DNA of 64,000 nucleotides from Bufo bufo (Eukaryota > Chordata > Amphibia > Anura > Bufonidae), in NCBI RefSeq assembly GCF_905171765.1, contig NC_053391.1, positions 261,967,918 through 262,031,917 on the forward strand, written 5' to 3'. The notes beneath the pieces are model-generated. The model had not been told where the DNA came from and ran no database searches. It saw nothing but the letters and a program-made list of their open reading frames with translations. Both the position numbers and the translations under genes were made by a program. Shown here piece after piece: positions 35,531-46,084 of this stretch (within the stretch, counting starts at the first letter, position 1; every line of letters starts with the position of its first letter).

Positions 35531-35887
35531 GGGTACTTTTACACTTGCGGCAGGATGGATCCGGCAGGCTGTTCAGCCTGTCGGATCCGTCCTGCCGCTA
35601 TTTCGCTGGACCGCTTCTCTGTCCTCATTGACTATAATGGGGATGGGGGCGGAGCTCCGGCGCAGCACGGCACTGCGCGGTGAGAGGCCACCGGACGAAA
35701 AAGTCGGACTTGCAGTACTTTTCGGCCGCCAGCCTTTCACCGCACACTGCCGCGCTGCACCGGAGCTCTATCCCCGTTCCCATTATAGTCAATGGGGATG
35801 GAGTGGTGGCAAGGCGAAATAGCGGCAGGACGGATCCAACAGGCTGAACAGCCTGTCGGATCAATCCTGCCGCAAGTGTGAAACTAC
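35531..35887. mobile_element. Small foldback MITE in hAT-N1
   Basis: Tips GGGTACTTTTACACTTGCGG and the inverted GTAGTTTCACACTTGCGG. The GGATCCG/CAGGCTG segments are also inverted in the two arms. Target duplication is not clear. A short stray copy of the tip (TTGCAAGTGTGAAACT) follows on the right. Confidence 0.72.
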
Positions 35888-36058
35888 TTGCAAGTGTGAA
35901 ACTGCTCATGGCGGTGGGAGATCTAGGATGGGTGTTTGGGTGGGAGCTCTGGAAGGGGTGGTGGGAGGCCCGATAGATATGTAGGGGCTGTGGGGGGGGG
36001 CCCATCATTTTTTTTGCTATGGGGCCCATGTATTTCTAGCTACGCCCCTGAGTGAAGC

Positions 36059-36398
36059 CCACTGTGGAAATCTGGATTCCTGGTTTCTGGATTCCTGGTT
36101 GGCCTACAAAATCAGGAATCACGGGCTCAAAACGCTCTGAGGTATACCAGACAAGTTCACCGTCAGGGGGCTCTGGTGGATTTAACTGGTGGGCCGAAAA
36201 ACTAGTACGAACCCCAGAGCTGCTCGTACTAGTGTGATCCACAGGGTCCCTAGCATGGCGGTCCCCTTGCTCCGCCTGGCGGCGTCTCCGCGGATGACAA
36301 AAGGAAAGTGGGGTGATCCTCGTCCTCACTGGGACTCTCGGACTCTGAGGCAAGCTGGGCGTATGCCTCCTCGGCCGAGAACATCGGGCAGGCCATAG
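36059..36398 (-). pseudogene. piggyBac transposase N-terminus
   Basis: Start at 36398 with MACPMFSAEEAYAQLASESE, an acidic Ser-rich opening typical of PGBD4-like transposases. A frameshift near 36270 leads to WYTSERFEPVIPDFVGQPGI, the conserved motif before the dimerisation domain, and then GFT at the hAT-N1 junction. The protein continues at 34216-34227 and 28643. I prefer 36398 to the upstream Met at 36501 because the intervening codons are a low-complexity (TG)n and poly-A stretch. Confidence 0.82.
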
Positions 36399-37246
36399 GG
36401 GAGTGTGTGTGTGCGGCGTGTGTGTGTGCGTGCATGTGGGGACAAAAACTAAAAAAAGGGCAAAAAATTGAAAAAAAAAAAAATTCAAAAGCGCTGATCA
36501 ATCATCCGAAGTTGATCAGCGGTGGGATGTGCGATGCGCTAACAGTGGCCGGACGCTAAGAGTGCCGGCCACAGTCAGCGTACGCAAAAAAAAAAAAAAA
36601 AAAGGCCCAAAAAAAGTTGTGGGGGGGAAGAGGGGGCAAGGGGGCAAGCTGCAGCACCCCTGGGGGGTCTAGGGTCACACAGCAATTTAGGGTGATGCAA
36701 CAAAAAATTTTTTTTATTTTTTTCTCACTAACTTTCCCTGAATATCCCTGCCTAACCTTTCTCTAAAATACCTGGGTGGTGCTGGGGGTGCTGGGGCACA
36801 GATGGGGGTGCTGGGGTGCTGGCTGGAGATCCATGCAGCTGGCGATCCACGTGCAGCGCTCCTCTCTCCTCCGCACCGGGACACAAAAGGAGGAGGAGAG
36901 GAGCGCTGCAGTAATTTGAATGACCCGCCCACCCAACCGACCAATGAGAGTGATCCTGAGAGCTGATGTCACCATCACCTATTAGGATCGCAGGATGCTG
37001 ATTGGTGGTGTATTATCACACCACTGATCACCATCCTGTTCCGGGTTATCAGGTCCCCAGAGACCCGAATAACCCGGAAACGCAGCAAACCGCAAGTCTG
37101 AATTGACCTGCAGTTTGCTGCGATCGCCGACATGGGGGGGTCACAGGACCCCCCGGCGCATTGAGCCAAGGTGCCTGCTCAATGATTTGAGCAGGCACCG
37201 GGTTTCGATCTCCGCCCGCCGGGCGGCGGTGATCAGAACTATATAT
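36399..37246. other. piggyBac 5' region with microsatellites
   Basis: Contains a TG-rich run at 36402-36438, A-runs at 36468-36483 and 36585-36604, and GATCAGCGGTGGGATGTGCG-type sequence. It should hold the transposase promoter; no clear TATA box is seen. A GTGTTGCTGGG-type imperfect GGGTGCTGGGG repeat is at 36780-36825. Confidence 0.5.
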
Positions 37247-37321
37247 GATGTACCAGTACGTCATGTGTCTTTAAGTATCGGGACAACATGCCGTACCGGT
37301 ACGTCATGTGTCTGGAACAGG
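37247..37321. repeat. piggyBac right end with two subterminal repeats
   Basis: GTACCAGTACGTCATGTGTCT at about 37250-37270 is repeated as GTACCGGTACGTCATGTGTCT at about 37293-37313, 42-43 bases apart, just inside the terminal TTAA. They contain the palindrome GTACCGGTAC. By position they are candidate transposase binding sites. Confidence 0.75.
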
Positions 37322-38042
37322 TTAAAAACTGGAAGGATAGTGGGGACCCATCGTATTCAAGGAAGAAATGTGGCTGGAAAAAAATCCTAAATGATCGTGA
37401 TCGCCAATCACTTAAACGTTTGGTGATATCAAATCGAAAAAACAACAACAGTAGAACTCAGGGCTATGTTTAATAGTGGAAGTAAGAACATTTCCACATG
37501 CACAATGCGAAGGGAACTCAAGGGATTAGGACTGAACAGCTGTGTAGCCGTAAGAAAACCACTAATCAGTGAGGCAAACCAGAAAAAAGGCTTCAATTTG
37601 CTAGGGAGCATAAAGATTGGACTTTGGAGCAATGGAAGAAGGTCCTGTGGTTTGATGAGTCAAGATTTACCCTGTTCCAGAGTGATGGGCGAATCAGGGT
37701 AAGAAGAGATGCAGATGAAGTGATGCACCCATCATGTCTAGTGCCTACTATACAAGCCTGTGGGGGCAGTGCTATGATCTGGGGTTGTTGCAGTTGGTCA
37801 GGTCTAGGTTCAGCAACAGTATGTGCTCCAAGAATGAGGTCAGCTGACTACCTGAACATACTGAATGACCAAGTTATTCCGTCAATGGATTTTTTTCTTC
37901 CCTGATGGCACAGGCATATTCCAAGATGACAATGCCAGGATTCATCGGGCTCAAATTGTGAAAGTGTTTCAGGGAGCATGAGACATAATTTTCACACAAG
38001 GATTGGACACCACAGAGTCCAGACCTTAACCCCATTGAGAAT
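37322..38042 (+). pseudogene. Tc1-A transposase, remainder (Tc1-A 3' part)
   Basis: Continues the frame broken at 14980: KNWKDSGDPSYSRKKCGW, then KILNDRDRQSLKRLV, a shifted stretch, CTMRRELKGLGLNSC, and the catalytic domain with LWFDESRFTLFQSDG (first Asp) and [13 protein letters not shown] (second Asp). The last readable motif is the LNPIEN-type segment at about 38025-38040, cut by a poly-T run. The third acidic residue is therefore at the break. Several stops and frameshifts are present. The right terminal repeat is missing. Confidence 0.85.
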
Positions 38043-38563
38043 CTTTTTTTTTTTTTTTTGGTGGTGACTAGGGTTGAGCGAACATTTCAGTGAAAGTTCG
38101 GGTTCGGTGTTCGCCGCTTTCTTGGCGCTTTTTGAAAGGCTGCACAGCAGCCAATCAACAAGCGTCATACTACTTGCCCCAAGAGGCCATCACAGCCATG
38201 CCTACTAATGGCATGGCTGTGAATGGCCAGAGCAGCATGTGACCCATGCTCTATATAAGCTTGAGTCACGTATCGCTGCACGTCACTCTGCTGTTACAAG
38301 TGTAGAGAAAGGATGCTGCTGGACTTGTGATTACAGGGAGAGCATAGGAGAGAATCTAACTCAGCGATCTACAGACAAATAGTTGTGTGGGTGCAGGGCA
38401 CTATCGTTTTACCCTGCCCTGAGCTCATTGACCAAAAAATACTAACTTTTTGAATTCTGTTAGTTAGATGGGTGGCGGCAGCGATTTTATGCATGCTCAG
38501 TGCACCAGCACTGCATCTGAGCTTTTGGGACATTGCAAATCACCATTTTTTGGGGGCAAACTA
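38043..38563. repeat. Unclassified repeat beginning with poly-T
   Basis: Seventeen Ts at about 38044-38059 are followed by GACTAGGGTTGAGCGAAC, a start like those of some hAT-type MITEs. A CTATATAAGC box at 38251 looks like a TATA element. The sequence runs into the 185-bp array. I cannot find its other end, and the missing end of Tc1-A does not reappear. Confidence 0.45.
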
Positions 38564-40010
38564 CAACATCTGTATTGGGCCGAGTTCACACGAACGTGTG
38601 TGACCCGTGCCCGTGCTGCGGCCCGCAAATAGCGGGCCGCAATGCACGATCGCCGGTCGTAGGTCAGCCGCCTTGGATCGCGGACCCATTCACTTTAATG
38701 GGTCCGCGACCCGCCCGTTCCGCAAAAAGATAGGACATGTTCTATCTTTTTGCGGAACGGAAGTATGGGACGCAACCCCACGGAAGCACTCCGTAGTGCT
38801 TCCGAGGGGTCCCAGTCCGTGCGGACGTTCCGCAATTCCGGATTTGCGGACCCATTGAAGTGAATGGGTCCGCATCCGTGATGCGGAATGTACACGGAAC
38901 AATACGGCCACGGATCACACACATTCGTGTGAACTTAGCCTTAGTCAGTGTGCAATTTAAGGTAGAAACACAGCCATCATTTTCTTTTTCTTTTTTCAAA
39001 AAACAGTATTTTCCAGATCTGCAAGTGGTAAATTCAAGTTTAATATCTACAGCTTTAATATTCTGTTAGCAAAAAAAGACTTTTTTGGCAATATACAACA
39101 TCTGTATTAGTCAGTGTGTAATTTAAGGTAGAAATACACCCATCATTTTCTGGGGTTTCAAAAACACACTTTTTCTTTTTTCAAAAAACTGTATTTTCTA
39201 GATCTGCAAGTGTTAAATTCAAGTTTAATATATACAGCTTTCATATTCTGTTAGCAAAAAAAGACTTTTTGGGCAATCTACAACATCTGTTGTATTAGTC
39301 ACTGTGCAATTTAAGGTAGAAATACACCCATCATTTCTGGGGTTTGAAAAACACACTTTTTTTTCAAAAAACAGTATTTTCCAGATCTGCAAGTGGTAAA
39401 TTCAAGTTTAATATCTACAGCTTTAATATTCTGTTAGCAAATAAAGACTTTTTTGGCAATCTACAACATCTGTATTAGTCAGTGTGCAATTTAAGGTAGA
39501 AATACACCCATCATTTTCTGGGGTTTGAAAAACACACATTTTTTTTCTTCAATAAACTATATTTTCCAGATCTGCAAGTGTTACATTCAAGTTTAATATA
39601 TACAGTTTTCATATTCTGTTAGCAAAAAAAAGACTTTTTTGGCAATCTACAACATCTGTATTAGTCAGTGTGTAATTTAAGGTAGAAATACACTTATCAT
39701 TTTCTGGGGTTTCAAAAACACACTTTTTCTTTTTTCAAAAAACAGTATTTTCCAGATCTGCAAGTGTTAAATTCAAGTTTAATATATACAGCTTTCATAT
39801 TCTGTTAGCAAAAAAAGACTTTTTTGGCAATCTACAACATCTGTTGTATTAGTCAGTGTGCAATTTAAGGTAGAAATACACCCATCATTTCTGGGGTTTG
39901 AAAAACACACTCTTTTGACAAAAAACACTATTTTCAGGCCTTGCAGCATCAGCACGTGTGAAATTACAGGCTTATATACTGCTGTCAAATTCAGTTTTTA
40001 AACAAACACT
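38564..40010. repeat. Tandem array, unit about 185 bp
   Basis: CAACATCTGT recurs at 38564, 39097, 39281, 39464, 39650 and 39835. After the MITE in the first unit is discounted, spacing is 183-186 bp. Each unit has TTTAAGGTAGAAAYACA, TTTTCCAGATCTGCAAGTG and ATTCTGTTAGCAAA segments. The last unit drifts after about 39930. Confidence 0.92.
38577..38940. mobile_element. Harbinger-like MITE in the 185-bp array
   Basis: Tips GGGCCGAGTTCACACGAACG and, inverted, GGCTAAGTTCACACGAATG, with TTA at 38941-38943 and a decayed TTG at the left. Arms share CGTGACCCGTG/CGGATCAC and AAAGATAGGACATG segments. The neighbouring array units give the empty site (CTGTATTAGTCAG). Confidence 0.85.
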
Positions 40011-40806
40011 CATTTGGGTACAAAAAATTTAGTCGGCAGCCTTTGATGCAGATGTCATTGTGAGATACACCCTTAATACATTTGGGTTACATTCAGAGAT
40101 TTTAAATAACGCCATTTGGTGAACCAATATTGAATTCAGGCCTACACTGGTTCAGGCCCTGTGAAATACCCCCTCTACATACAGGGGCTTGAATTAGGCA
40201 TTTGAAATACAGCCATTTTGTACAAAGATATATTTACTGCAGGCCTACAGAGGTTCAGGCCCTCTGAGATACTACCTCTACATACAGGGGTTTGAATTAG
40301 GCATTTAAAATACAGCCATTTGAAATACAGCCTTTTTGTGCAAAGATATATTTACTGCAGGCCTACACTGGTTCAGGGCGTGTGTGAATCCCCCCCCCCC
40401 CCTATACATACAGGGGTTTGAATAAGGCATTTGAAATACAGCCTTTTTGTGCAAGGATATATTTACTGCAGGGCTACACTGGTTCAGGGCATGTGTGATC
40501 CCCCCTATACGTACAGGGGTTTGAATTAGGAATTTGAAATGCAGCCATTTGAAATACAACCATTTTGTGCAAAGATATATTCACTTCAGGCCTACACTGG
40601 TTCAGGGCGTGTGTGATCCCCCCTATACATACAGGGGTTTGAATTAGGCATTTGAAATACAGCCTTTTTGTGCAAAGATATATTTACTGCAGGCCTACAC
40701 TGGTTCAGGGCGTGTGTGATCCTCCCTATACATACAGGGGTTTGAATTAGGCATTTGAAATACAGCCTTTTTGTGCTAAGATATATTTACTGCAGGCCTA
40801 CACTGA
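40011..40806. repeat. Tandem array, unit about 103 bp
   Basis: CAGGGG(T/C)TTGAAT recurs at 40182, 40285, 40411, 40514, 40632 and 40735. Spacings are 103, 126, 103, 118 and 103; the longer ones carry a short internal duplication (AATACAGCCATTTG) or a C-run. The array is cut at 40811 by the gypsy-3 LTR. Confidence 0.9.
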
Positions 40807-40811
40807 TTCAG

Positions 40812-41342
40812 TGTCACCGCCAGTTCTGTGAGAAGGTCTGTTAGACGTTCTTCTCTACCTCTTGCATGACGTTCTTTGTTTTGGTTTCACTTTATCAAAT
40901 CCTTTCCTTCTCCCAGCTGTCACCTATTTACACTAATTGTCTCTCTTTATATTCGCTCCCATACTGCCTCACTTTGCGGTTTATACTTCTTCCTGGATGA
41001 GTTGTTCACTGCTGGAGGCTGCTACTGCTGATTCCTCAGATAAGTCTTTTTCCTTTATTTGTGTTTCCTTGCTGGCTTGATTCTAGGTGACCCCCGACTC
41101 TGTCCGTATTAAGTGCAGGGAGCCCGTGGTATTGTCCCCTCACTATTATAGGGTTTCAGGTGTCACACAGTATGAGGTACGTGGGCATGCAATCGTCTAC
41201 CATAAAGACCTTTGCATGGGCATAGCAGTCAGAGAGAGCTCTAGGGGTTTTATAGGGCTCACCCATATGCTCCATAGTTTGGGATCAAGCCAGTCGGATG
41301 TTTATTTATAAGTTCCAGCTTTCTGCAACACCATCCGTGACA
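40812..41342 (+). repeat. gypsy-3 5' LTR
   Basis: 531 bp; begins TGTCACCGCCAG and ends CATCCGTGACA. Matches 46085-46615. Confidence 0.94.
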
Positions 41343-41369
41343 TTATAGGCTGCCATAACCGTCTTAAGC

Positions 41370-42372
41370 ATGGATCCGGTTTTTAGCCTTGATTGACCGC
41401 ATGCAAGGTCTTTCACTGGAGGTAGCAGATCTCTGTAAAACTGTGTCTCAGTTGCAGGTGACCGGTTCTGCTGATGTTCATGGAGTTTGTTCCGAGCCTA
41501 AGATCTCGCTTCCGGATACGTTCTCCGGGGGTAGTGAGAATTTTGTTCGCTTTAGAGAGGCTTGCAAACTCCATTTTCGCCTACTTCCCCATTCCTCTGG
41601 TGATGAGGAGTAGAGGGTGGGGATCATTATCTCGCTGCTCAGGGATAACGCTCAGTCTTGGGCCTTTTGGCTGCCGGTGGGGGCACGGCCACTGTGATCG
41701 GTGGATGAATTTTTTGTAGCCCTGGGGCAGATATATGATGACCCGGATCGTATTGCTCTGGCTGAATCTAAACTGCGTCTTTTATGCCAGGGTAAACAGT
41801 CCGCAGAGATATATTGTTCTGAATTTCGGAGATGGGCAGCTGATACTTGTTGGAATGATGCTGCACTCCGAAGTAAATTTTGCCATGGTCTTTCGGAGGG
41901 ATTGAAAGATGCATTTGCTTTTCATGAGAGACCAGCCTCATTAGAATCTGCCATGTCTCTAGCTGTTCGTATTGACAGGCGTCTTAGAGAGAGAGAGGAG
42001 ACTACTCCTTCCTGTCATATTCAGTCCAAGGACAGTGGGGCTGTCTCATTCAGTGCGCAGGGGTCTCAGTCTCTCTCAATCCCCTCTGAGGAGGAGGCCA
42101 TGCAGCTGGGTTTGCTTGCCTTTGATAGTAGAGGATTCAGCTCTCAGAGGAGGGTTTGTTTCTGTTGTGGGGGTATAAATCATTTGGCTAATGTTTTCCC
42201 CTTTAGGAGATTCATGGAGTTTTCTGAGGGTAATAAAAGAAAAACAAAAATAAAAAAACCCTCTAAAAACTTTCTATTTGCTACTATTGGCAAGGTTGAT
42301 GCGGAAATTGAAGGTTTGCCGTTTGCTTCTACCTGCCAGGGTGGCGCTAGACAGCAAGAACATTTTTTGTGA
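41370..42372 (+). pseudogene. gypsy-3 gag
   Basis: Start at 41370 (ATGGATCCGG), with a frame shift within eight codons relative to gypsy-1. The readable stretches are MIDRMQGLSLEVADL (41389) and the capsid-like region, a stop near 41611, and an open frame 41701-42372 after a short insertion-like GGGCACGGCCACTG. The zinc knuckle reads CFCCGGINHLANVF, so its last Cys is replaced by Phe. Confidence 0.87.
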
Positions 42373-44290
42373 GATTTTTGTAGATAGTGGAGCAGCTGTC
42401 AATCTCATTGATAATCAATTAGCAATAACGCATGGTTTCCAGGTATGCACTTTGGAAAAGGATATACCTGTTTTTGCTATCGATTCCGCTCCACTTTCTC
42501 AAAGATCGTTAAGGGGCATAGTTCACAATATCCGTTTGACTGTGGGTGACGCTCATGTTGAGGATATGTCATGTTTCGTCCTAAGCGGATTACCTACTCC
42601 TCTAGTGTTGGGACTACCCTGGCTCACTAAACATAACCCCACCATTGATTGGCAAGCAAGGCAAATAAATGGTTGGAGTGACTTTTGCAGAGAGAATTGC
42701 CTCACGACGTCTCCTTCAGAGATTTCTACCAAGACTGTGCCATCTTTTCTCTCTGAATTTTCGGATGTGTTTTCCGAGAGTGGTGTCCAGGAGTTGCCCC
42801 CTCACCGGGAGTACGACTGCCCTATTAATCCCATCCCAGGCGCCAAGCTGCCAAAATCACGTTTATACAATCTCTCCCAACCTAAAAGAGTCGCTATGCG
42901 TACTTATATCTCTGAGAGCCTGAGAAAGGGACACATCCGACCCTCGAAGTCACCTGTTGCCGCTGTTTTTTTTTTTGTTAAGAAAAAAGATGGTTCTTTA
43001 AGACCTTGTCTGGATTTCAGGGAGCTGAACAGTATCACGATTCGTCACCCATATCCGCTTCCTCTGATCCCGGACCTGTTTAACCAGATTGTTGGGGCTA
43101 AGGTTTTTCTAAGTTGGATTTAAGAGGGGCATACAACCTAGTCAGGGTCAGGGAAGGGGACGAATGGAAGACGGCCTTCAATACCCCTGAGGGTCATTTA
43201 GAGAATTTGGTTATGCCCTTTGGTTTGATGAATGCTCCAGCCGTCTTCCAACATTTTGTGAACAGCATTTTTTATCATTTAATGGGGAAATTTGTACTGG
43301 TGTATCTAGATGACATTTTGATTTTTTCTCCTGATTTCAAGACACATCGAGACCACCTACGTCAGGTCTTGCTCATTCTGCGGGATAATAAATTGTACGC
43401 TAAACTGGAAAAATGTGTGTTTGCGGTTCCGGAGATTCAATTTCTTGGTTTTCTTCTCTCCGCTTCTGGTTTTCGCATGGACCCTGAGAAGGTCAGCACT
43501 AAGCTTGATTGGTAGCTTCCTGAGAATCAGAAGGCGCTGATGCAGTTTTTGGATTTTGCCAATTATTACAGAAAGTTCATTTTGAATTATTCCTCTGTTG
43601 TTAAGCCACTCACTGATATGACTAAAAAGGGGGTAGATTTTTCTTCGGGTTCGGTAGATGCGCTTAAGGCCTTTTCTAGTATCAAAGAGAGTTTTGCTTC
43701 CGCTCCCACTTTGGTACAACCTGATGTCTCTCTTTTATTGTTGAGGAGGATGCTTCTGAGGTGGGTGTGGGTGCGGTCTTATCTCAAGGTCTCTCTCCTA
43801 CCAAATGGCGACCGTGTGCCTTTTTCTCAAGGAAACTCTCCTCTGCAGAGAGAAATTACGATGTGGGAGATAGGGAGTTGTTGGCCATCAAATTAGCTTT
43901 TGAGGAATGGCGCCATTGGTTAGAGGGAGCCAGACACCCTATTACCGTGTTTACAGACCATAAGAATCTGGCCTACTTGGAATCGGCCAAGCGTCTGAAT
44001 CCGAGACAGGCCAGAGGGTCTTTGTTCTTTTCTAGGTTTAATTTTGTTGTTACGTTCCGCCCTGGGGTTAAAAATGTGAAGGCGGATGCCCTGTCATGTT
44101 GTTTTCCGGGAGGGGGGAACTTTGAAGACCCAGATCCTATTTTGGCTGAAGGGGTGGTCGTCTCTGCTCTTTATCCTTATTTGGAGGCAGAGGTTCAGGC
44201 AGTCCAGGCAGAGGCTCCTGATCTTTGTCCCACTGGGAGGTTGTTTGTGCTTCTCACTTTACGACACAATGTTTTTAAGGAGCACCACGA
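42278..44290 (+). pseudogene. gypsy-3 protease, reverse transcriptase, RNase H
   Basis: Protease with FVDSGAAVNLID near 42380. Reverse transcriptase start YDCPINPIPGAKLPKSRLY; a frame break near 43115; then [20 protein letters not shown] and an intact YLDDILIFSPDF at about 43300-43330. A TAG is at 43513-43515. RNase H lies in two frames at 43540-44290 ([17 protein letters not shown]). The CR1 insertion follows the RNase H/integrase spacer. Confidence 0.88.
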
Positions 44291-44300
44291 TACTGTCCTT

Positions 44301-44816
44301 AGAAACATAGAAACATAGAAACATAGAATGTGTCAGCAGATAAGAACCATTTGGCCCATCCAGTCTGCCCAATATACTAAATACTATGGATAGCCCCTGG
44401 CCCTATCTTATATGAAGAATGGCCTTATGCCTATCCCATGCATGCTTAAACTCCTCCACTGTATTTGCAGCTACCACTTCTGCAGGAAGGCTATTCCATG
44501 CATCCACTACTCTCTCAGTAAAGTAATACTTCCTGATATTGCTTTTAAACCTTTGCCCCTCTAATTTAAAACTATGTCCTCTTGTAGCAGTTTTTCTTCT
44601 TTTAAATATTCTCTCCTCTTTTACCTTGTTGATTCCCTTTATGTATTTAAAAGTTTCTATCATATCCCCTCTGTCTCGTCTTTCTTCCAAGCTATACATG
44701 TTAAGGTCCTTTAATCTTTCCTGGTAAGTTTTATCCTGCAATCCATGTACCAGTTTAGTAGCTCTTCTCTGAACTCTCTCCAAAGTATCAATATCCTTCT
44801 GGAGATATGGTCTCCA
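44301..44816 (-). mobile_element. CR1-like LINE 3' fragment
   Basis: A 5'-truncated copy flanked by GTCCTT at 44295-44300 and 44817-44822. On the minus strand it encodes the C-terminal end of a CR1-type reverse transcriptase: RVQRRATKLVHGLQ, YSLEERRDRGDMIETFKYI, YYFTERVVDAWNSLPAEVV, with a stop at about 44403. The 3' tail is the ATAGAAAC octamer repeat (plus strand 44301-44325). The matching uninterrupted gypsy sequence is present in gypsy-1. Confidence 0.9.
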
Positions 44817-44822
44817 GTCCTT

Positions 44823-46084
44823 GCTGGGCACCCGGGGAGTAGAGCCACAGTGGATCTCATCGCTCTGAGATTCTGGTGGCCGGCTCTTCGTAAGACGGTG
44901 GAGGGTTTTGTGGCAGCCTGCGAGACCTGCGCTCGTGCCAAGGTCCCTCATTCACGGCCATCAGGTTCTCTCCTCCCATTACCCATTCTTTCCCGTCCTT
45001 GGATGCATCTGTCCATGGACTTCATTATGGACCTGCCTCGTTCCTCGGGGAAGACTGTGATTCTGGTAGTAGTGGACCGTTGTAGCAAAATGGCGCATTT
45101 TATTCCCTTTCCTGGGTTACCCAATGCTAAGACGCTGGCGCAAGCGTTTGTTGATCACATTGTTAAATTGCATGGCATTCCTTCAGACATCGGGGGGGCA
45201 CGCAATTTGTTTCCAGATTCTGGAAGGCCTTCTGTTCTCGCTTGGGGGTTCGGTTTTCATTCTCTTCTGCTTTTCACCCGCAGTCAAATGGGCTTACCGA
45301 ACGCGTCAATCAGAATTTGGAGACATATCTGCGCTGTTCTGTGGCGGAGAATCAGGAGGATTGGTGTTCTTTTTTTGTTCCTTGCTCAGTCTGCTTTAAA
45401 TAACTGTCGCCAGGAGTCCTCTGATAAGTCACAATTTTTTGGTGCATATGGGTTTCATCCACAGTTTGGGACATTCTCTGGAAAGGGGTCTTCTGGTTTA
45501 CCTGATGAGGAGAGATTTTCCTCATCTTTGTCATTTATTTGGCAAAAGATTCAGGGTAATCTGAAGAGGATGAGTGAGAGATATAAGCGTGTGGCGGCTA
45601 AGAGACGTGTGCCTGGTCTGGACCTCAATGTGGGTGATCTGGTGTGGTTGTCTACAAAGAATATCAAACTGAAGGTTCCCTCCTGGAAGTTGGGTCCTAA
45701 GTTTATTGGGCCTTACAAGATCTTGTCCGTCATCAATCCCGTTGCCTTCCGTCTTGATCTTCCTCAGACTTGGAAAATCCATAATGTTTTTCACAGGTCC
45801 CTATTAAAACCTTATGTCCAACCCACTGTACCCTCCTCTTTGCCTCCTCCTCCTATTGTTGTTTATGGTAATCTTCAAATTCAGGTCTCTAGGATTGTGG
45901 ATTCTCACATTATCCGCGGTTCTCTCCAGTACCTCGTTCATTGGGAGGGTTATGGTCCTGAAGAGAGGATGTGGGTTCCAGTGGCGGACATTAAGGCCAC
46001 TCATCTCATTAGGGCTTTCCATAGGTCTCATCCTGAGAAGGTGGGCTCTGATTGTCTGGAGTCCACCCATAGAGGGAGGGTTAC
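44823..46084 (+). pseudogene. gypsy-3 integrase and chromodomain
   Basis: Integrase zinc finger CETCARAKVPHSRP, core start MDFIMDLPRSSGKT, then PNAKTLAQAFVDHIVKLHGI. Around 45190 a small indel destroys the second catalytic Asp motif and puts the core out of frame to about 45400. The frame recovers as ALNNCRQESSDKSQFFGAYG, and the C-terminal chromodomain (LQYLVHWEGYGPEERMWVP) is intact at 45925-45990. Confidence 0.9.

Larger units (their letters stand above)
34234..36050. mobile_element. hAT-like non-autonomous element (hAT-N1), 1.8 kb
   Basis: The tips are CAGTGGCGTAG and, inverted, CAGGGGCGTAG. The right flank is AGTGAAGC (36051-36058) and the left flank AGTGAC (34228-34233), an 8-bp duplication that has lost two bases. 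It interrupts the piggyBac transposase between GFT and EKDYFS. Inside there are two large hairpins, a smaller MITE and a GC-rich block, but no transposase. Confidence 0.82.
14981..37325 (-). mobile_element. piggyBac element (whole span, multiply interrupted)
   Basis: The outer limits are TTAA at 14981-14984 and TTAA at 37322-37325. Removing the interval and one TTAA makes the Tc1-A transposase frame continuous (AQRII then KNWKDSGDP), which proves the insertion. Terminal sequences on the two sides are similar when read inward (TTAACTCC...GGACACA and TTAACCTG...AGACACA). The transposase gene is on the minus strand, in pieces at 36059-36398, 28402-28643 and 19010-20206. Insertions inside: a TTAA MITE, a gypsy fragment with a second left end, an L1, gypsy-2 and a hAT-like element. 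Confidence 0.85.

Noticed and set aside
36036..36501. Possible host gene with HTHT-rich segment
   Set aside because: The His/Thr run comes from a TG-rich microsatellite; the neighbouring residues are the piggyBac N-terminus.
44301..44816. A tRNA-derived SINE
   Set aside because: The minus strand encodes a recognisable CR1 reverse transcriptase C-terminus and ends in a CR1-style octamer tail. No tRNA-like promoter boxes are seen.
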